NCBI GenBank assembly: GCA_050084515.1
Contig: CM114274.1
Coordinates: forward strand, 11,408,001 to 11,472,000
Source: Blasia pusilla
Taxonomy: Eukaryota; Marchantiophyta; Marchantiopsida; Blasiales
Direction of reading: 5' to 3'
DNA length: 64,000 nt
In this document: positions 23,521-34,159 of the stretch, piece by piece
Layout of the letters: each line of letters starts with the position of its first letter
Position numbering within the stretch: the stretch's first letter is position 1
Made by a program: the position numbers and the translations under genes
Notes under the pieces: model-generated
The model's database searches: none
Told to the model about the DNA's origin: nothing
The model's input: only the letters and a program-made list of their open reading frames with translations

Positions 23521-23800
23521 CTGATGAAACCTCCGATTAGTAGATTAATAACCACCTCCCCGAATAGTCGCGTACCTCAACGTATCCCGATGTTGCGCAA
23601 TCGCCAAGTTCTCAAACGCCATGGGCATCACTCTCCGAAATAATTGAGCCCTCTAAGAACATGCTCGCATCCATACATCAAGGTCATCAAGGTTCAACAC
23701 CTCACCAACATCTCGACGAATGGCGGTAGGTAAATCTGGCTCTCGGCCATACAAAAGCAAGTACCGTGAGAAAGACGCTAAGGATGCTTGCCTGCTAAAT

Positions 23801-24262
23801 CTATATCCCATCGCCAACCACGGAAACTAGAGGTTCCAATCTGCCTAGGTGACCTCTTTGCAAGCCATATTTGCATAGTCCTCTCTTCACCGTTTGCACA
23901 ACCCGCTCCGCTTGTCCATCCGCCTCACGATGATCTCGCGAAGTAGTGTGGTGGTCGATCAGTGCCTGATCACACAAGGCCTGAAACTCCCCGCGGAACT
24001 TTGTACCCTGGTTTGTCAACACCTCAACTGGTGCACCATAATGACTTAGCACCCGATCTAGGAAGGCATACGCTACTCCCTCACTCGCTTTGTCAGGAAA
24101 TGCCACCAACTCTATCCACTCCGAGAAGTGCTCGACCATCACCAACACATAATGACTATGGCGCTCCGTCAAAGGCAAAGGTCCTGCAAAATCCAAACTC
24201 CATCTATAACCTAAATCCATGATCGAAAGTGGATGCAACTGTGGAGTCGGAGCATTGAACAA
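23801..24262 (-). pseudogene. Integrase catalytic core (copy C)
   Basis: A 153-residue open frame holds the retroviral-type integrase core: YRWSLDF with the first catalytic Asp, VMVEHFSEWIELVAFPDKAS, then VLTNQGTKFRGEF, where the second catalytic Asp of T-D-Q-G is Asn, and ADGQAERVVQTVKRGL with the catalytic Glu retained. One of the three acidic residues is therefore lost. The frame continues after a break in the tail at 23540-23800. Confidence 0.85.
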
Positions 24263-24866
24263 TGCTTGGACTCAATCACACACCATACATCTAGCAACAA
24301 ATTGTTGAACGTCAGTCTGCATGCCTTGCCATCAATACTGAATCTGGAGCAAGCTGTATATCCGCTTCACTCCAAAATGACCCAACTCCTTGTGGGTATG
24401 ATGCACCAAACGTGCTCTCTGCAAAGGATGAGGCACTACACACACTCTACCATCCTCCCACACTCGCAACACACGTGTCCTCTCCCATCGGAACCGTCTG
24501 GCTCGCTATAGGATCTGATCCCGCTCTCTAGCACCCATTATGCTCGCAACGCTGCCAATAGGTAGGTACTCCAAGACCACTCCATCGTCGTGAATATCTC
24601 GGCCACCTGTCGTCTCCTCACCGGCCTCTGGATCTAAGGACTCTCCATCAGAACTTGCCATCGAAGTCTCAGCAATCTAGCTCTCCATAGCCAACAAGCC
24701 CGAATAGGTTGACGTATGCCATCCTGGCACCAACTCCTCATCACTCTGACCATGCCAACGAGCTCCAGTCGCATCTTGCTGACTCGAGCATGGGTTATGG
24801 CTCAAACCATCTGCATCTTGGTTGAGCATCCCAGGTCTATGCAAAACAGCAAACTCACAAGGCTCT
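24262..24866 (-). pseudogene. RNase H tail, spacer and integrase zinc domain (copy C)
   Basis: The frame at 24973-24677 carries VLHRPGMLNQDADGLSHNP followed by DATGARWHGQSDEE and an LAMES block, matching copy D 48640-48800. Further along, the HHCC zinc domain (ELGHFGVKR-YSLLQIQY, MVCD) is readable across 24450-24270 with stops. HRPG-NxxADGLSR-like sequence is the typical C-terminal end of Ty3 RNase H. Confidence 0.8.
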
Positions 24867-25210
24867 TGCTCCGATGAGCACTCATATGAGCCATGAAGCG
24901 GGGAACACGGTCCCCCAACCTGCACCAAACATTGAGCAACGAGAGAGCTCCCCCATGAAGCTCTCTCACTCACTCATTCTCTCAAGGGCCACTTACCAAA
25001 AATAGAAATTTGACCATATACTCAAAATGGTACTTATCTAAAATAGTAAGTTCCTCAATATGGCTCTAAATGAGCCGAAACGAACGGGAAACCTGCTCTC
25101 TCAAGTTTCTTAGGGCCTCAGCAAGTCATCCTCAACCTCCTGAGCCTGTCCTTCACTACTCGAGAAGGCACTCTACTAGATCTCACCGATCTATCCTAAA
25201 AGACGTGACT
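24866..25210 (-). repeat. LTR/leader of copy C
   Basis: The reverse complement follows copy D 40934-41572: cgtttcggctcattt, ccatattgaggaacttac, aagtggccctt, gagagagcttcatggggg and gaccgtgttccccg all recur. Copy D has about 300 additional bases (41161-41450) at one point. The element end is set at 25210 by the TGTCAC start shared by copies D and E, here AGTCAC. Confidence 0.75.
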
Positions 25211-25214
25211 GGGT

Positions 25215-26480
25215 GCTTCACGATCCAACAGGATCCTATAGGATGGAGTTTTGAAGAATTGAGCTAACAATCCTTCAAAACGGGAGCGAGTTTGAGTAGG
25301 TTTAGCTAGGGATCAGGGCTTATATGGATTGAAACAAGAGGTAGGGATTAGAGCTTCATTTTATCTTTACCATTGTTGTTCAAAGGGCGCGCAACCAAAC
25401 AACAACTACGATCATATAGCAGGGTTTTCGATCACGATCTAAATTTCAGGAATACTACTTCTTGGGAATGCTAAATCTTAATTGTGGGAAAGCATTAGCT
25501 TGTATGCCATTGTATTGCAATTAATGTAGTAGTTTCTTTGCTAAGATTATATCCGTCTATAGTAATACTCTTTTTCTATGAAGTCCAATTTACTTGTCTC
25601 TACTGTAGCTAGCTCATGTCTACCTTCTCTCCTCCACTCCAAGGATATTCCAGTCTAAGTTGTGAGAATAGTATGAATTGTAAAGCCAATACGACCCATA
25701 ATACTTCTCCTATCCACAACCAACAAGGTAGCAAGCAAGTTAATGATGCTCAAATTTGGTCTTATTTCATTGCTTTCTAGTATGCCGAGAGAAGATGAGG
25801 GGTTTATCTCTCACTTGATCAAGCTTTATTATTGTTTGAGTTTGAGCAAGTTTAGCACGTGTCGGGGCTTCTTATTGAAGACTGAGTTATATTCAAGTTC
25901 ATTGCACATCCGAACTACTATATTTGGTACTCAAACGAAGTAGGAAAGCTCAATCTTGGTTAGTTAGTTAAACACGATTATCTTAACCAAGGTCAGTTAA
26001 CCATAGTTAGTCTAACTCAAGACTATGGTTAGGATTAGGGTTAGGGTTTCTTGTACATACCCTATTTATTTGAGAAAGGGACCAACCTCCACTCATTCTC
26101 TCATTGCAAAATTTTGTTCTCCATGGTGGTCTGTGAGTGTGAGAGTTATATCCCATTAGTTATACTTATTTAGTAGTTTTCTACATAGTATTAGTCTTAG
26201 AGCAATAAGAGAACATCAATTAAAATTCTTGGTTTTTGAGAAGAGAAGAGAGGCAAGAGAAAAAAAAATCCAATTTGGAAGATTCATTCAACTGAAATTT
26301 TGGTCAGAGTTTAGTGGAGACATTTTTTAGGGCTTTCTCGATTGATTCAACAATCTAGGTCTTCGTTTTAATTAGTTTTGGAGATGAAGCATTCATTCCT
26401 CTCCTTATAGAAAAGGTTACACGCGGATAGAGTTTGTGTTTGTAAACTTATGTTGTTCATAAGGAAAGACATCTCCGATT
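25215..26480. other. No gene seen
   Basis: Short frames only. A vertebrate/plant telomere-like string of two units (26030-26050) occurs in a larger TTAACC/GGTTA-rich patch and is not a telomere tract. Sequence after 26060 has an LTR- or leader-like look (cctatttatttgag), but nothing pairs with it. Confidence 0.4.
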
Positions 26481-27040
26481 GGGAAATGTTTTCTACATCC
26501 TACACCCATAAACATCCACTTTCCACACCCCTACCAACCTATCCCCACATCTCAATCTGCGCCATGCCGTTCCGGCATGTCCATCATTGTTCCGTGCCAA
26601 CCCATCCATCCACCCCATCTTTCGCCTCGTGACCAATCCATGCATCCCACAAACTCTAGCCCGCACTCCGCCATTAGAGTGTGGGGGCAATTTCTTTTGT
26701 GTCGTTGTGGTGCCCAATGACCAGTTCCCTCCCTCTTCCTACCTCAACATGGGTCCGAACACTCCCACATCTATGCCCGCTCCCATGCTCTACCTCCTCA
26801 TGACCAACGCCCTACATCGGACCCCAACCCCACTTGTCATCTCCATGCCTGTCCCCATCACCACACTCTACCTCCCGAGTCCTTACACCCCACAATCAGC
26901 CCCACCCAACATTGTCGTCTCCATGCCTATCCCCACGCACGCTCCCGCCATTGCCTTCCTACATCATGCCCATGTACGTGACCTAAGTTTCTGAAAAACT
27001 TTAGCGGGGTGGGATGGTAAATCTATTTCCACAAATCCCT
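26480..27040. repeat. C-rich/G-rich repetitive block
   Basis: The plus strand is rich in ccatccc/ctccatgcc words; the other strand reads as degenerate ggggatgggcatgg repeats. Plant DNA-transposon subterminal regions often have this look, and the block ends in aaaactttagcgggg. The 135-residue frame 26587-26994 is a by-product of this composition (Pro, Thr, Ser, Ile, Met-rich). Confidence 0.45.
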
Positions 27041-28930
27041 ACTAATATATATGAAATGAGGGAATCATGAGCCCTCTATCCATGCCTCCCATCTAGTTCC
27101 ATGTAGGGTTAATGCATCCTTGTTAAAGAATTTATCTAAAGTTTTTGAACAGCATCACAATGTAGAGTTAAATTGAACTTAATAATAGACCTTGACATGA
27201 TAAATTACATCCATATGCATACATATGCGGATTTCTACCGGACTTTGAAATTTCAAAGTTCAAGGAAGAAAAGGTCCTTGGGACTAGGCTTCATATTTTA
27301 TGATCGTTTTAATGTGGATGGTGGTGTGACATCCCCTATACAATCTAACACTAAAGGAAGAATCACTTGCAAGCGCACATAGATACCATGAAAAGACCAT
27401 CCAATCATGGGTATAAGAAGAAGTGTTTTGGTAGTTAATGGATTGGAAATCCATTGGGTGCACAAGGATATACAAATGCACCCTAAACCATTATTGCCAA
27501 TGGTACCTTTTGCTACAAGAAGTTGTGAATGTTGTATTTAAAGTTAAGCATACAAGCACGATAAGTAACCATTGTCAAAGAATAGAGCCATAATGTGAAT
27601 ATAAACGAATAGGTGTCTTGCTTCATTTTGAAGGTTAGAGGCTCAAACCCCTAATACATAAACCAATCTTACTTATGATGCCTTTTGCTACATAAAGATC
27701 TGAAACTCATATACAAACTTGATCATAATTGTAGCCTAAGGATGACTAAACATTGTCAAGAACTTTGAAAATTCAAAGTTACAGATTAACATTATTGTGA
27801 TTTGATTCCACCATGCCGATAGGACTGACCTTTAGAGTCCCTCGAGGAAATTGGGTATCATGTCATATCACTATAGCTTGTCCATGTGAGATATTTTCCT
27901 CCGACACATTCAAATAAAGCCAAAATCAAGATCAATTGCTTGCACACACACATAATATTTCTACCTTAGAACGTCTATATGATAGCATACAAATGTTAAC
28001 CAAAACCACACAATTTGCTAACATTGATTCAAGTTTATATCAAAGTTAAAAATGTGTAGGGATGAGAGGCCATTGTCTACTGAACTTTTGTGTTCTTAGA
28101 ACATGTATTGATATCATACAAAACCAAGCAGACATGATGTATTCAAGTTCGTACTTTGTGTCTAGATTTAAAGATGAGTAGGGGACAAGACATCATTATC
28201 CAAGCGCACACTGATCAGTGAATTTAAAAATTTTATAAGGATGATGGATGAATTCAATCAACATTGAATAGTAACATTTCAACTTGTCACATCATTAACC
28301 CTCAAAAAAACTCATGCTCCAATCCATCCATCAGGCAATCAGAGTAATGAATCAACATTAAAATGTGGCAAGGCATGTCGAGTGACTCTTATGGATTTCG
28401 TCCAACACTAGAAAAAGTGGGACCAAGGATGTAGATAGCGCATGGGTTGGAAGAGTCAAACTTTGAAGCGTCCAATCGTCCATGGTGCAATATTTGTGGT
28501 ATTTGTTTTGCCAACAAATCTTGCTAATGCCATTAGTTTGAGTTTTTTGTGTGTAGAAAACATTGAATAGATGGGCCCTTGCAAAAGTCCAGCTTTACAT
28601 GATCTCAAAAGGGGATATTGAATTTCTTATTTATCGTAATCTTAATTTCATTGAAAATAAAAATTATTTTTGTAAAAAATGGAAAACTAAGATTTTCCAC
28701 TAGAATAAAAATCTTCACCTTGGATATTTTTAAAATTCTAACTAAGTCTATTGCAAGGGCTAACTAAGTCATCCCTCACATGACTTTCTTTTTCTTTTTC
28801 TTCTTTTTTAAAGTGACGTAATCTTACTAGTTTTTTATCAAAAACCTATCCATATTTCCAACCCTTTTACGTTGTCGTATAGTAAAATCAGCCAGTATGT
28901 AAACTCTTTCCTCATTCAGTGTTAGATGGA
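27040..28930. other. No gene seen; AT-rich
   Basis: Only short frames. Small palindromes such as ctttgaaatttcaaag (27244) and actttgaaaattcaaagt (27761) occur singly. Nothing else stands out. Confidence 0.5.
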
Positions 28931-29700
28931 GTTTTATTAGTATTAAGTAAATTAGCTTAAGAAAAGAAAATTCCCATGTTTAAATCTCTTTATGGTGCCT
29001 CTTTTATGCGGGCCCAACTTTACGAAAAAAGATAATAAATAAAAGATGACTTTATAAAAATAAAGTAGTGACGTTGGTACTTTAATAAAAAATAAAAGTA
29101 GTCTTGGTTGGTGGCTAGGGTAATTGGGGTAATTTAAAAAATGTAAAGTGGGTAAAAGAGGATATTTTGGAAGAGGTAAGAGGAAATCTACTTGTGTCAA
29201 AATATGATTGGCTAAGCCTTGAAAGGAAGTCATGTGGCACAAGATAAGATTAACTCTATTTCGTACTCTTGTGGATCCCTTGTGAGTATATAAAGAGGAG
29301 GGACCTTCAAGGGTTCATCACCTTCTACTTCACATCTTGAGTCTCTCGTGTCACTCTTGAGTGTAAGGCTTTAGGATTGCTTGCTCTCCCAATGAGAGTA
29401 GATTATTCCTCTTGGGAGAGTAACTTGACCTTGTTCTATTTTTTGGGAGTTTTCTAGAGTGTGGTATGTGTGGAGATGAAAGACTTGTCATCTTAGATGA
29501 GTTTAGTCATACAAGAAATAGATGATGGTTTGGCTTGTTATTTTCCCATTGAGAGTGGATTACCCCTCTCGTGAGAGCAATTCCGCCAAATCCCATTCTA
29601 GAGAAGAGTAGAGGATGTTTGTCAAGTATGGATAGGGGTGGAGCACAAGTTGTGCCGGATTTTCCTTTCCTTAACTCGTACCACGTCAAGTTTCTCTTTG
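28930..29700 (+). promoter_or_regulatory. LTR-like promoter sequence with TATA box
   Basis: TATATAAAG at 29287-29295 is followed by pyrimidine-rich sequence and two diverged copies (about 29370-29460 and 29530-29620) of a block with ccattgagagtggatta-like wording. This arrangement resembles the U3/R/U5 of a plant LTR. No partner LTR, primer-binding site or pol domain was found nearby, so it could be a solo LTR or a cellular promoter. Confidence 0.35.
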
Positions 29701-30111
29701 TAGATAGACATTGGTTCACTCGTTATTTAGTTTATCACTTTGGGAAGGCGTTCATGAACCATGTCATGCAATCTCCAACTCCGGTGATTCTTTCTATCGT
29801 CACATATGGAAGGACATGGGATTATACTTTGTATGTCCTTATATAGCGATCCATGGACATCAATAGACCTGCTCAAGTAGGGTTTAACACTAGTTGTGCT
29901 AACTTCCTCGTGTATAAGCGTAAAGTAGTTTATGGGGATTTTATAGTTAGGAATTTCAGGGTCCGATGTTACGAAGAAGTGATCGCCTCGGCACTTCCAT
30001 TTGTGATACCTGTCGTGAGATAATGAAGAGTATACATAATAATTTTGTATTGAAAACGGAGAACTTCTTAGAGAGTTCACCTTGCATTGACCACCTCTGC
30101 CGCAGCTAGAA

Positions 30112-31350
30112 GACTCGCCCTTACTCGAAGAAAGGCTCTCGACACGACAACGTAAAAAGGTCTTGCAACTTAATTAGATCTACTTTATTGTAGAAAAAAA
30201 CCTTAAATGAGGACAAAGAAAGACAATATCCCAAGAAGGGAAGGAGGCACGAATTGAAAAAGGGAATGAAAGAAGAAAAAAAAAAAGAAAAGACCGAATT
30301 GAAAAAGGAATGAAAGAAGAAAAAAAAAAACCAACTCAACAAGCTACACACTTAAAAGCTTGAAACAAATGTGAACAAAAGATGTGATAGAAAAAGACGT
30401 AAAAGGTCTTGCCTTACTCAAGAAAGGCTCTCACACGACAACGTAAAAGGTCTTGCAACTTAATTAGATCTACTTTACTGTAGAAAAAAACCTTAAATGA
30501 GGACAAAGAAAGACAATATCCCAAGAAGGGAAGGAGGCACGAATTGAAAAAGGGAATGAAAGAAGAAAAAACCAAAAAGACCAAAAAAAACCAACTCAAC
30601 AAGCTACACACTTAAAAGCTTGAAACAAATGTGATACAAAAAGACTCGCCCTTACTCGAAGAAAGGCTCTCGACACGACAACGTAAAAAGGTCTTGCAAC
30701 TTAATTAAATCTACTTTACTGTAGAAAAAAACCTTAAATGAGGACAAAGAAAGACAATATCCCAAGAAGGGAAGGAGGCACGAATTGAAAAAGGGAATGA
30801 AAGAAGAAAAAACCAAAAAAAAACCAACTCAACAAGCTACACACTTAAAAGCTTGAAACAAATGTGATACAAAAAGACTCGCCCTTACTCGAAAAAAGGC
30901 TCTCGACACGACAACGTAAAAAGGTCTTGCAACTTAATTAGATCTACTTTATTGTAGAAAAAAACCTTAAATGAGGACAAAGAAAGACAATATCCCAAGA
31001 AGGGAAGGAGGCACGAATTGAAAAAGGGAATGAAAGAAGAAAAAACCAAAAAAAAACCAACTCAACAAGCTACACACTTAAAAGCTTGAAACAAATGTGA
31101 TACAAAAAGACTCGCCCTTACTCGAAGAAAGGCTCTCGACACGACAACGTAAAAAGGTCTTGCAACTTAATTAGATCTACTTTATTGTAGAAAAAAACCT
31201 TAAATGAGGACAAAGAAAGACAATATCCCAAGAAGGGAAGGAGGCACGAATTGAAAAAGGGAATGAAAGAAGAAAAAACCAAAAAGACCAAAAAAAAACC
31301 AACTCAACAAGCTACACACTTAAAAGCTTGAAACAAATGTGATACAAAAA
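30112..31350. repeat. Tandem array of five units of about 233 bp
   Basis: Units start at about 30112, 30408, 30643, 30876 and 31109 and end at 31350. Units 3 to 5 are nearly identical, including the blocks gacaatatcccaagaaggga and acacttaaaagcttgaaaca. Unit 1 is longer because a piece (gaattgaaaaaggaatgaaag) is duplicated inside it. Two minus-strand frames (76 and 65 residues) come from its A-rich tracts and are not genes. Sequence next to the array recurs near 56 kb. Confidence 0.95.
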
Positions 31351-31520
31351 ATAGCAATTAACCATATATGAATGGACAAAAAGATGAGTTTCTAGTAACT
31401 ACTTTTGTTCAACATATTAACACCAATGCTTGTGCATATTGTAATACCACTAAGATGCATTGTTGAAAATAAGTTGTGGAGAAAGTATGACAAGTCAAAT
31501 GTAAGTGCCTAGAGACTTCC
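31350..31520 (+). repeat. Dispersed repeat shared with 56150-56400
   Basis: About 170 bases resemble 56240-56400: catatatgaatggac against catatgtgaatggac, then aagatgcattgttgaaaataag against gagatgcattaccgaaaataag. In both places it follows ccaactcaac(a/g)ag plus a tgaaacaaat block, so the repeat includes the end of the tandem unit. The family is unidentified. Confidence 0.6.
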
Positions 31521-33100
31521 TCGATTCTTGTTGTTGTATGAGCCATGAAACATTTACTTTGTAGAATTTCACACACCAAGTTACAATGTGTTCAATAACC
31601 AACCACCACGTCATCCAATAGAAAAAAACTACTTTATGACATAAGAAGATCAATTCGTCAACAAGAGGTTCCATATATAGTACAATATGGTCTAACCGTA
31701 ACCCTTTTATGCAAAATGGTCTTAAAATTAAGATATTGATTATTGAATTTGTTACTCACTAGTATAGTGCCAATGCATAGCAAGGGTGAGAGGGCCCATT
31801 ATCTGCTAAACACTGCATGTGTCAGCACCAAATGAGGCAAAAATGTACACGTGTCAACGCAAGAGGGAGGATTTCCTCAAACCCCATCCTCTTTTAAGAA
31901 TAAAGATTCTTATGTAGTTCATGACATGAATATTTCATGTGTCTATTATATAAGAAAATTCTCCATAACTTTCTTAATGTTTGGAGTGCCCTAATATCTC
32001 GAAGCCATCAATTGTTAACTTTTCTCATTTGTATGATTGCATTATACATTCTCCAAGGCACGTGTCTTTTTTTCTTCTCGTTCTTGGACTTTTCCCCTTT
32101 TCTGAAATTTTGTTTATCGTTTGGCTTGAATTTTCCCAATGCATCAAATTGCTCTTATAGAAGAGAATAAAATTTTAGATTTATGATATAAATTGGTTAA
32201 TGTTCAACATAGACATAGTTGAGGTACCGTCAAGCATAGCCTGAATATTGGGAAAAAATCGAAAACTTCCCAAATACTCAATTATGAATTTCCTCTTTGA
32301 CACCCCATCATTGACGAGGTACGAGTGGTGGCTATTCTTGGAATATAAAACCTGAATATTCCATAAATTCTTTTGAGATTTCCCAAATATTCACTTTGAA
32401 ATATTTTCTTGAACCCTTAGCATACATCAAATTATTCAATAAGAGAATAAAGAATTCCTTAATTAAAAAATTTTATTCTATATCATTATGATAATTATGA
32501 TGTTTTACAAATGTAAAACTTTAAGATCTAAGTATATGCGCATAGAAATGATAATTATTGAATGTGAAACACCTCAGGAGTCTTTTCTTAAAATACCTAA
32601 ATGATTCCTTTCAGTTTTTTCCCTAAGAATAAGTCAAAATTCAGGATATTTATGCGGCTGATAGAGGATCAATTCTTGATGAATTTTTTTTTTCCCAAAA
32701 CAAGAGTAGTCATGAAATTAAGTTATGATTGATAAGTCCATCATAATAATACCTTTGACATTTATTTACATACATACACTCCTTTCTTTTTCCTCTCCTC
32801 CACAAGTATTCACTCCCAACCCTCTAAGAGGGTCTCCCACTAGACTATTTATACCTATTTTTATCATTGTCATTTATTTCCAATACCATTTTTTTTTTTC
32901 CTTTTCTATGCTTTCATCTAAATTATAATGAGAATGTGTGACACGTCACAATTATGCCGCAAGAAAATGTTTCATATGGACGGATAAAAAAAATTGTATG
33001 AAACATCATTAATTCCCTTCTAAGATATTAAACACTTTTTTTTTATGTCTAGCATTGCAGTAGTCTAGGTTTCTCAAACTTAAAAAGAATTTTAAGTAAA
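31520..33100. other. No gene seen; AT-rich
   Basis: Short frames only. The 62-77 residue frames at 31937-32170 and 32725-32928 are Leu/Phe/Ser-rich low-complexity translations without motifs. Confidence 0.5.
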
Positions 33101-33700
33101 TAAATCTGGAAGCGAGCGCCGATTCGCTACCTGCGCCTACGTGGTACATGTAGTATGTGGTTGAGAAACCCAGGAAGGTGGACCACAGTACCCTCCCTAC
33201 CTGGAGCCAAGCCAGGTAAGTGCCGATTCAATCCATGCAACCCTCATACATCCTCGTTTTGAGAACGAAGATGTCGAGAGGACTGGATGATTCTCGAGTG
33301 CCTATGATCCTCGAGTATGAGGATTTCATGACCTGCGATCGAGAATTGCAAGCTGAACTTTTCAGGGATCAGTCGGACCTGTGGGAGAGTCCATGGAGTG
33401 GACATTGAGGGAGAGCAGTTGTGCTCCTGATCAGGAAGAGTGTCCGCTCAGGGCGTTGGGCCGTCGGAGAGTATGGTCACCTGGAGATGTCATGGCAGAG
33501 AGTAAAGCGGAGAAGGTCGGGTAGCAGGCCCGAAGCCAAGTTGAAGGTTGTCCTCTGTTTCTTTATTTCCCTGGGGCTATCATTTGCTGCTTCAGGGGAT
33601 GAGCATTTCCTGCGCTGTGCTTGTTATCGACCGTGTTTCTTGTGCGGACTTCTTAATATCCTTAGGGTTTCATAGCTCGCTTTTTGGGTGGTAATTGTAA
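33100..33700 (+). other. Gene-like composition, unassigned short frames
   Basis: GC content rises and two plus-strand frames of 62 (33220-33408) and 84 residues (33421-33675) follow one another; the latter has a hydrophobic stretch (VVLCFFISLGLSFAA). A strong splice-donor-like caggtaagt lies at 33212. It could be part of an exon or an old element. I recognise no domain and make no functional claim. Confidence 0.25.
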
Positions 33701-33923
33701 AACGCTGATAGGAGACAACGTTTCATCCTATCTATTGTTGTTGACATCATATCTGCAGCACTTAAAATCTCTTTCGCTCACCTGCCTCAATCCTTTATAG
33801 AACCCGCTCTATTGGTATCTCCATCCCTTTCTGTTTTGTTACCTGGGAATTTTTCTTATTGACACGAGTATGGTCATGGTCCCCTGTATGTGCGAATTGA
33901 TTCCAACCCTGGGTTTGCTTGTC

Positions 33924-33983
33924 GATGGAAGGGGTTACCCTTGATTGAAGGGGTTACCCTTGATGGAAGGGGTTACCCTTGAC
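33924..33983. repeat. Three tandem copies of a 19-20 bp unit
   Basis: The unit ggaaggggttacccttgat is repeated three times in direct succession with one-base variation. No function is evident. Confidence 0.95.
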
Positions 33984-34113
33984 CTATTGTTCACTCAATT
34001 TCTGCTGGTGATTCCTTACGGTGTTCATATCTTTTTCTCACAGACCAGATAAGCACTTTACCAGAATACCAGGAGAGGCTTATGGAACAGCATGAAGACC
34101 TTCAGGCCCATTC

Positions 34114-34155
34114 AGGTTCTTGTAGGTATTTCGCCCAAAATACCTACAAGAACCT
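34114..34155. repeat. Perfect 18-bp hairpin with 6-base loop
   Basis: The left arm 34114-34131 (aggttcttgtaggtattt) is exactly complementary to 34138-34155 across the loop cgccca. There is no T-run after it, and it is not next to a recognised gene. Confidence 0.95.
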
Positions 34156-34159
34156 TTAG

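Larger units (their letters stand above)
23230..25210 (-). mobile_element. Copy C: internally deleted Ty3/gypsy of the methyltransferase-PHD family
   Basis: On the minus strand it begins with LTR/leader sequence homologous to copy D (outer edge 25210, reading AGTCACGTC against TGTCACGTC at 40934). About 345 bases later, near 24866, it jumps directly into the end of RNase H, skipping gag, protease, methyltransferase and RT. It then continues through the integrase zinc domain, core and C-terminal domain, and breaks off after the first zinc-ligand pair of the PHD finger near 23270. It is less decayed than relics A and B. The jump between leader and RNase H is a single deletion of several kilobases relative to copy D. 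Confidence 0.85.

Noticed and set aside
26030-26050. Telomere-like TTAGGG units
   Set aside because: Only two units, as gggttaggg, within a TTAACC/GGTTA-rich patch; too short for an interstitial telomere tract, and plant telomeres are usually TTTAGGG.
26587-26994. 135-residue Pro/Thr/Met-rich frame
   Set aside because: Produced by a C-rich repetitive block; no motif and low-complexity composition.
30112-31350. Repeat array resembling a CRISPR array
   Set aside because: Units are 233 bp and contiguous, without short repeats separated by unique spacers, and the genome is eukaryotic.
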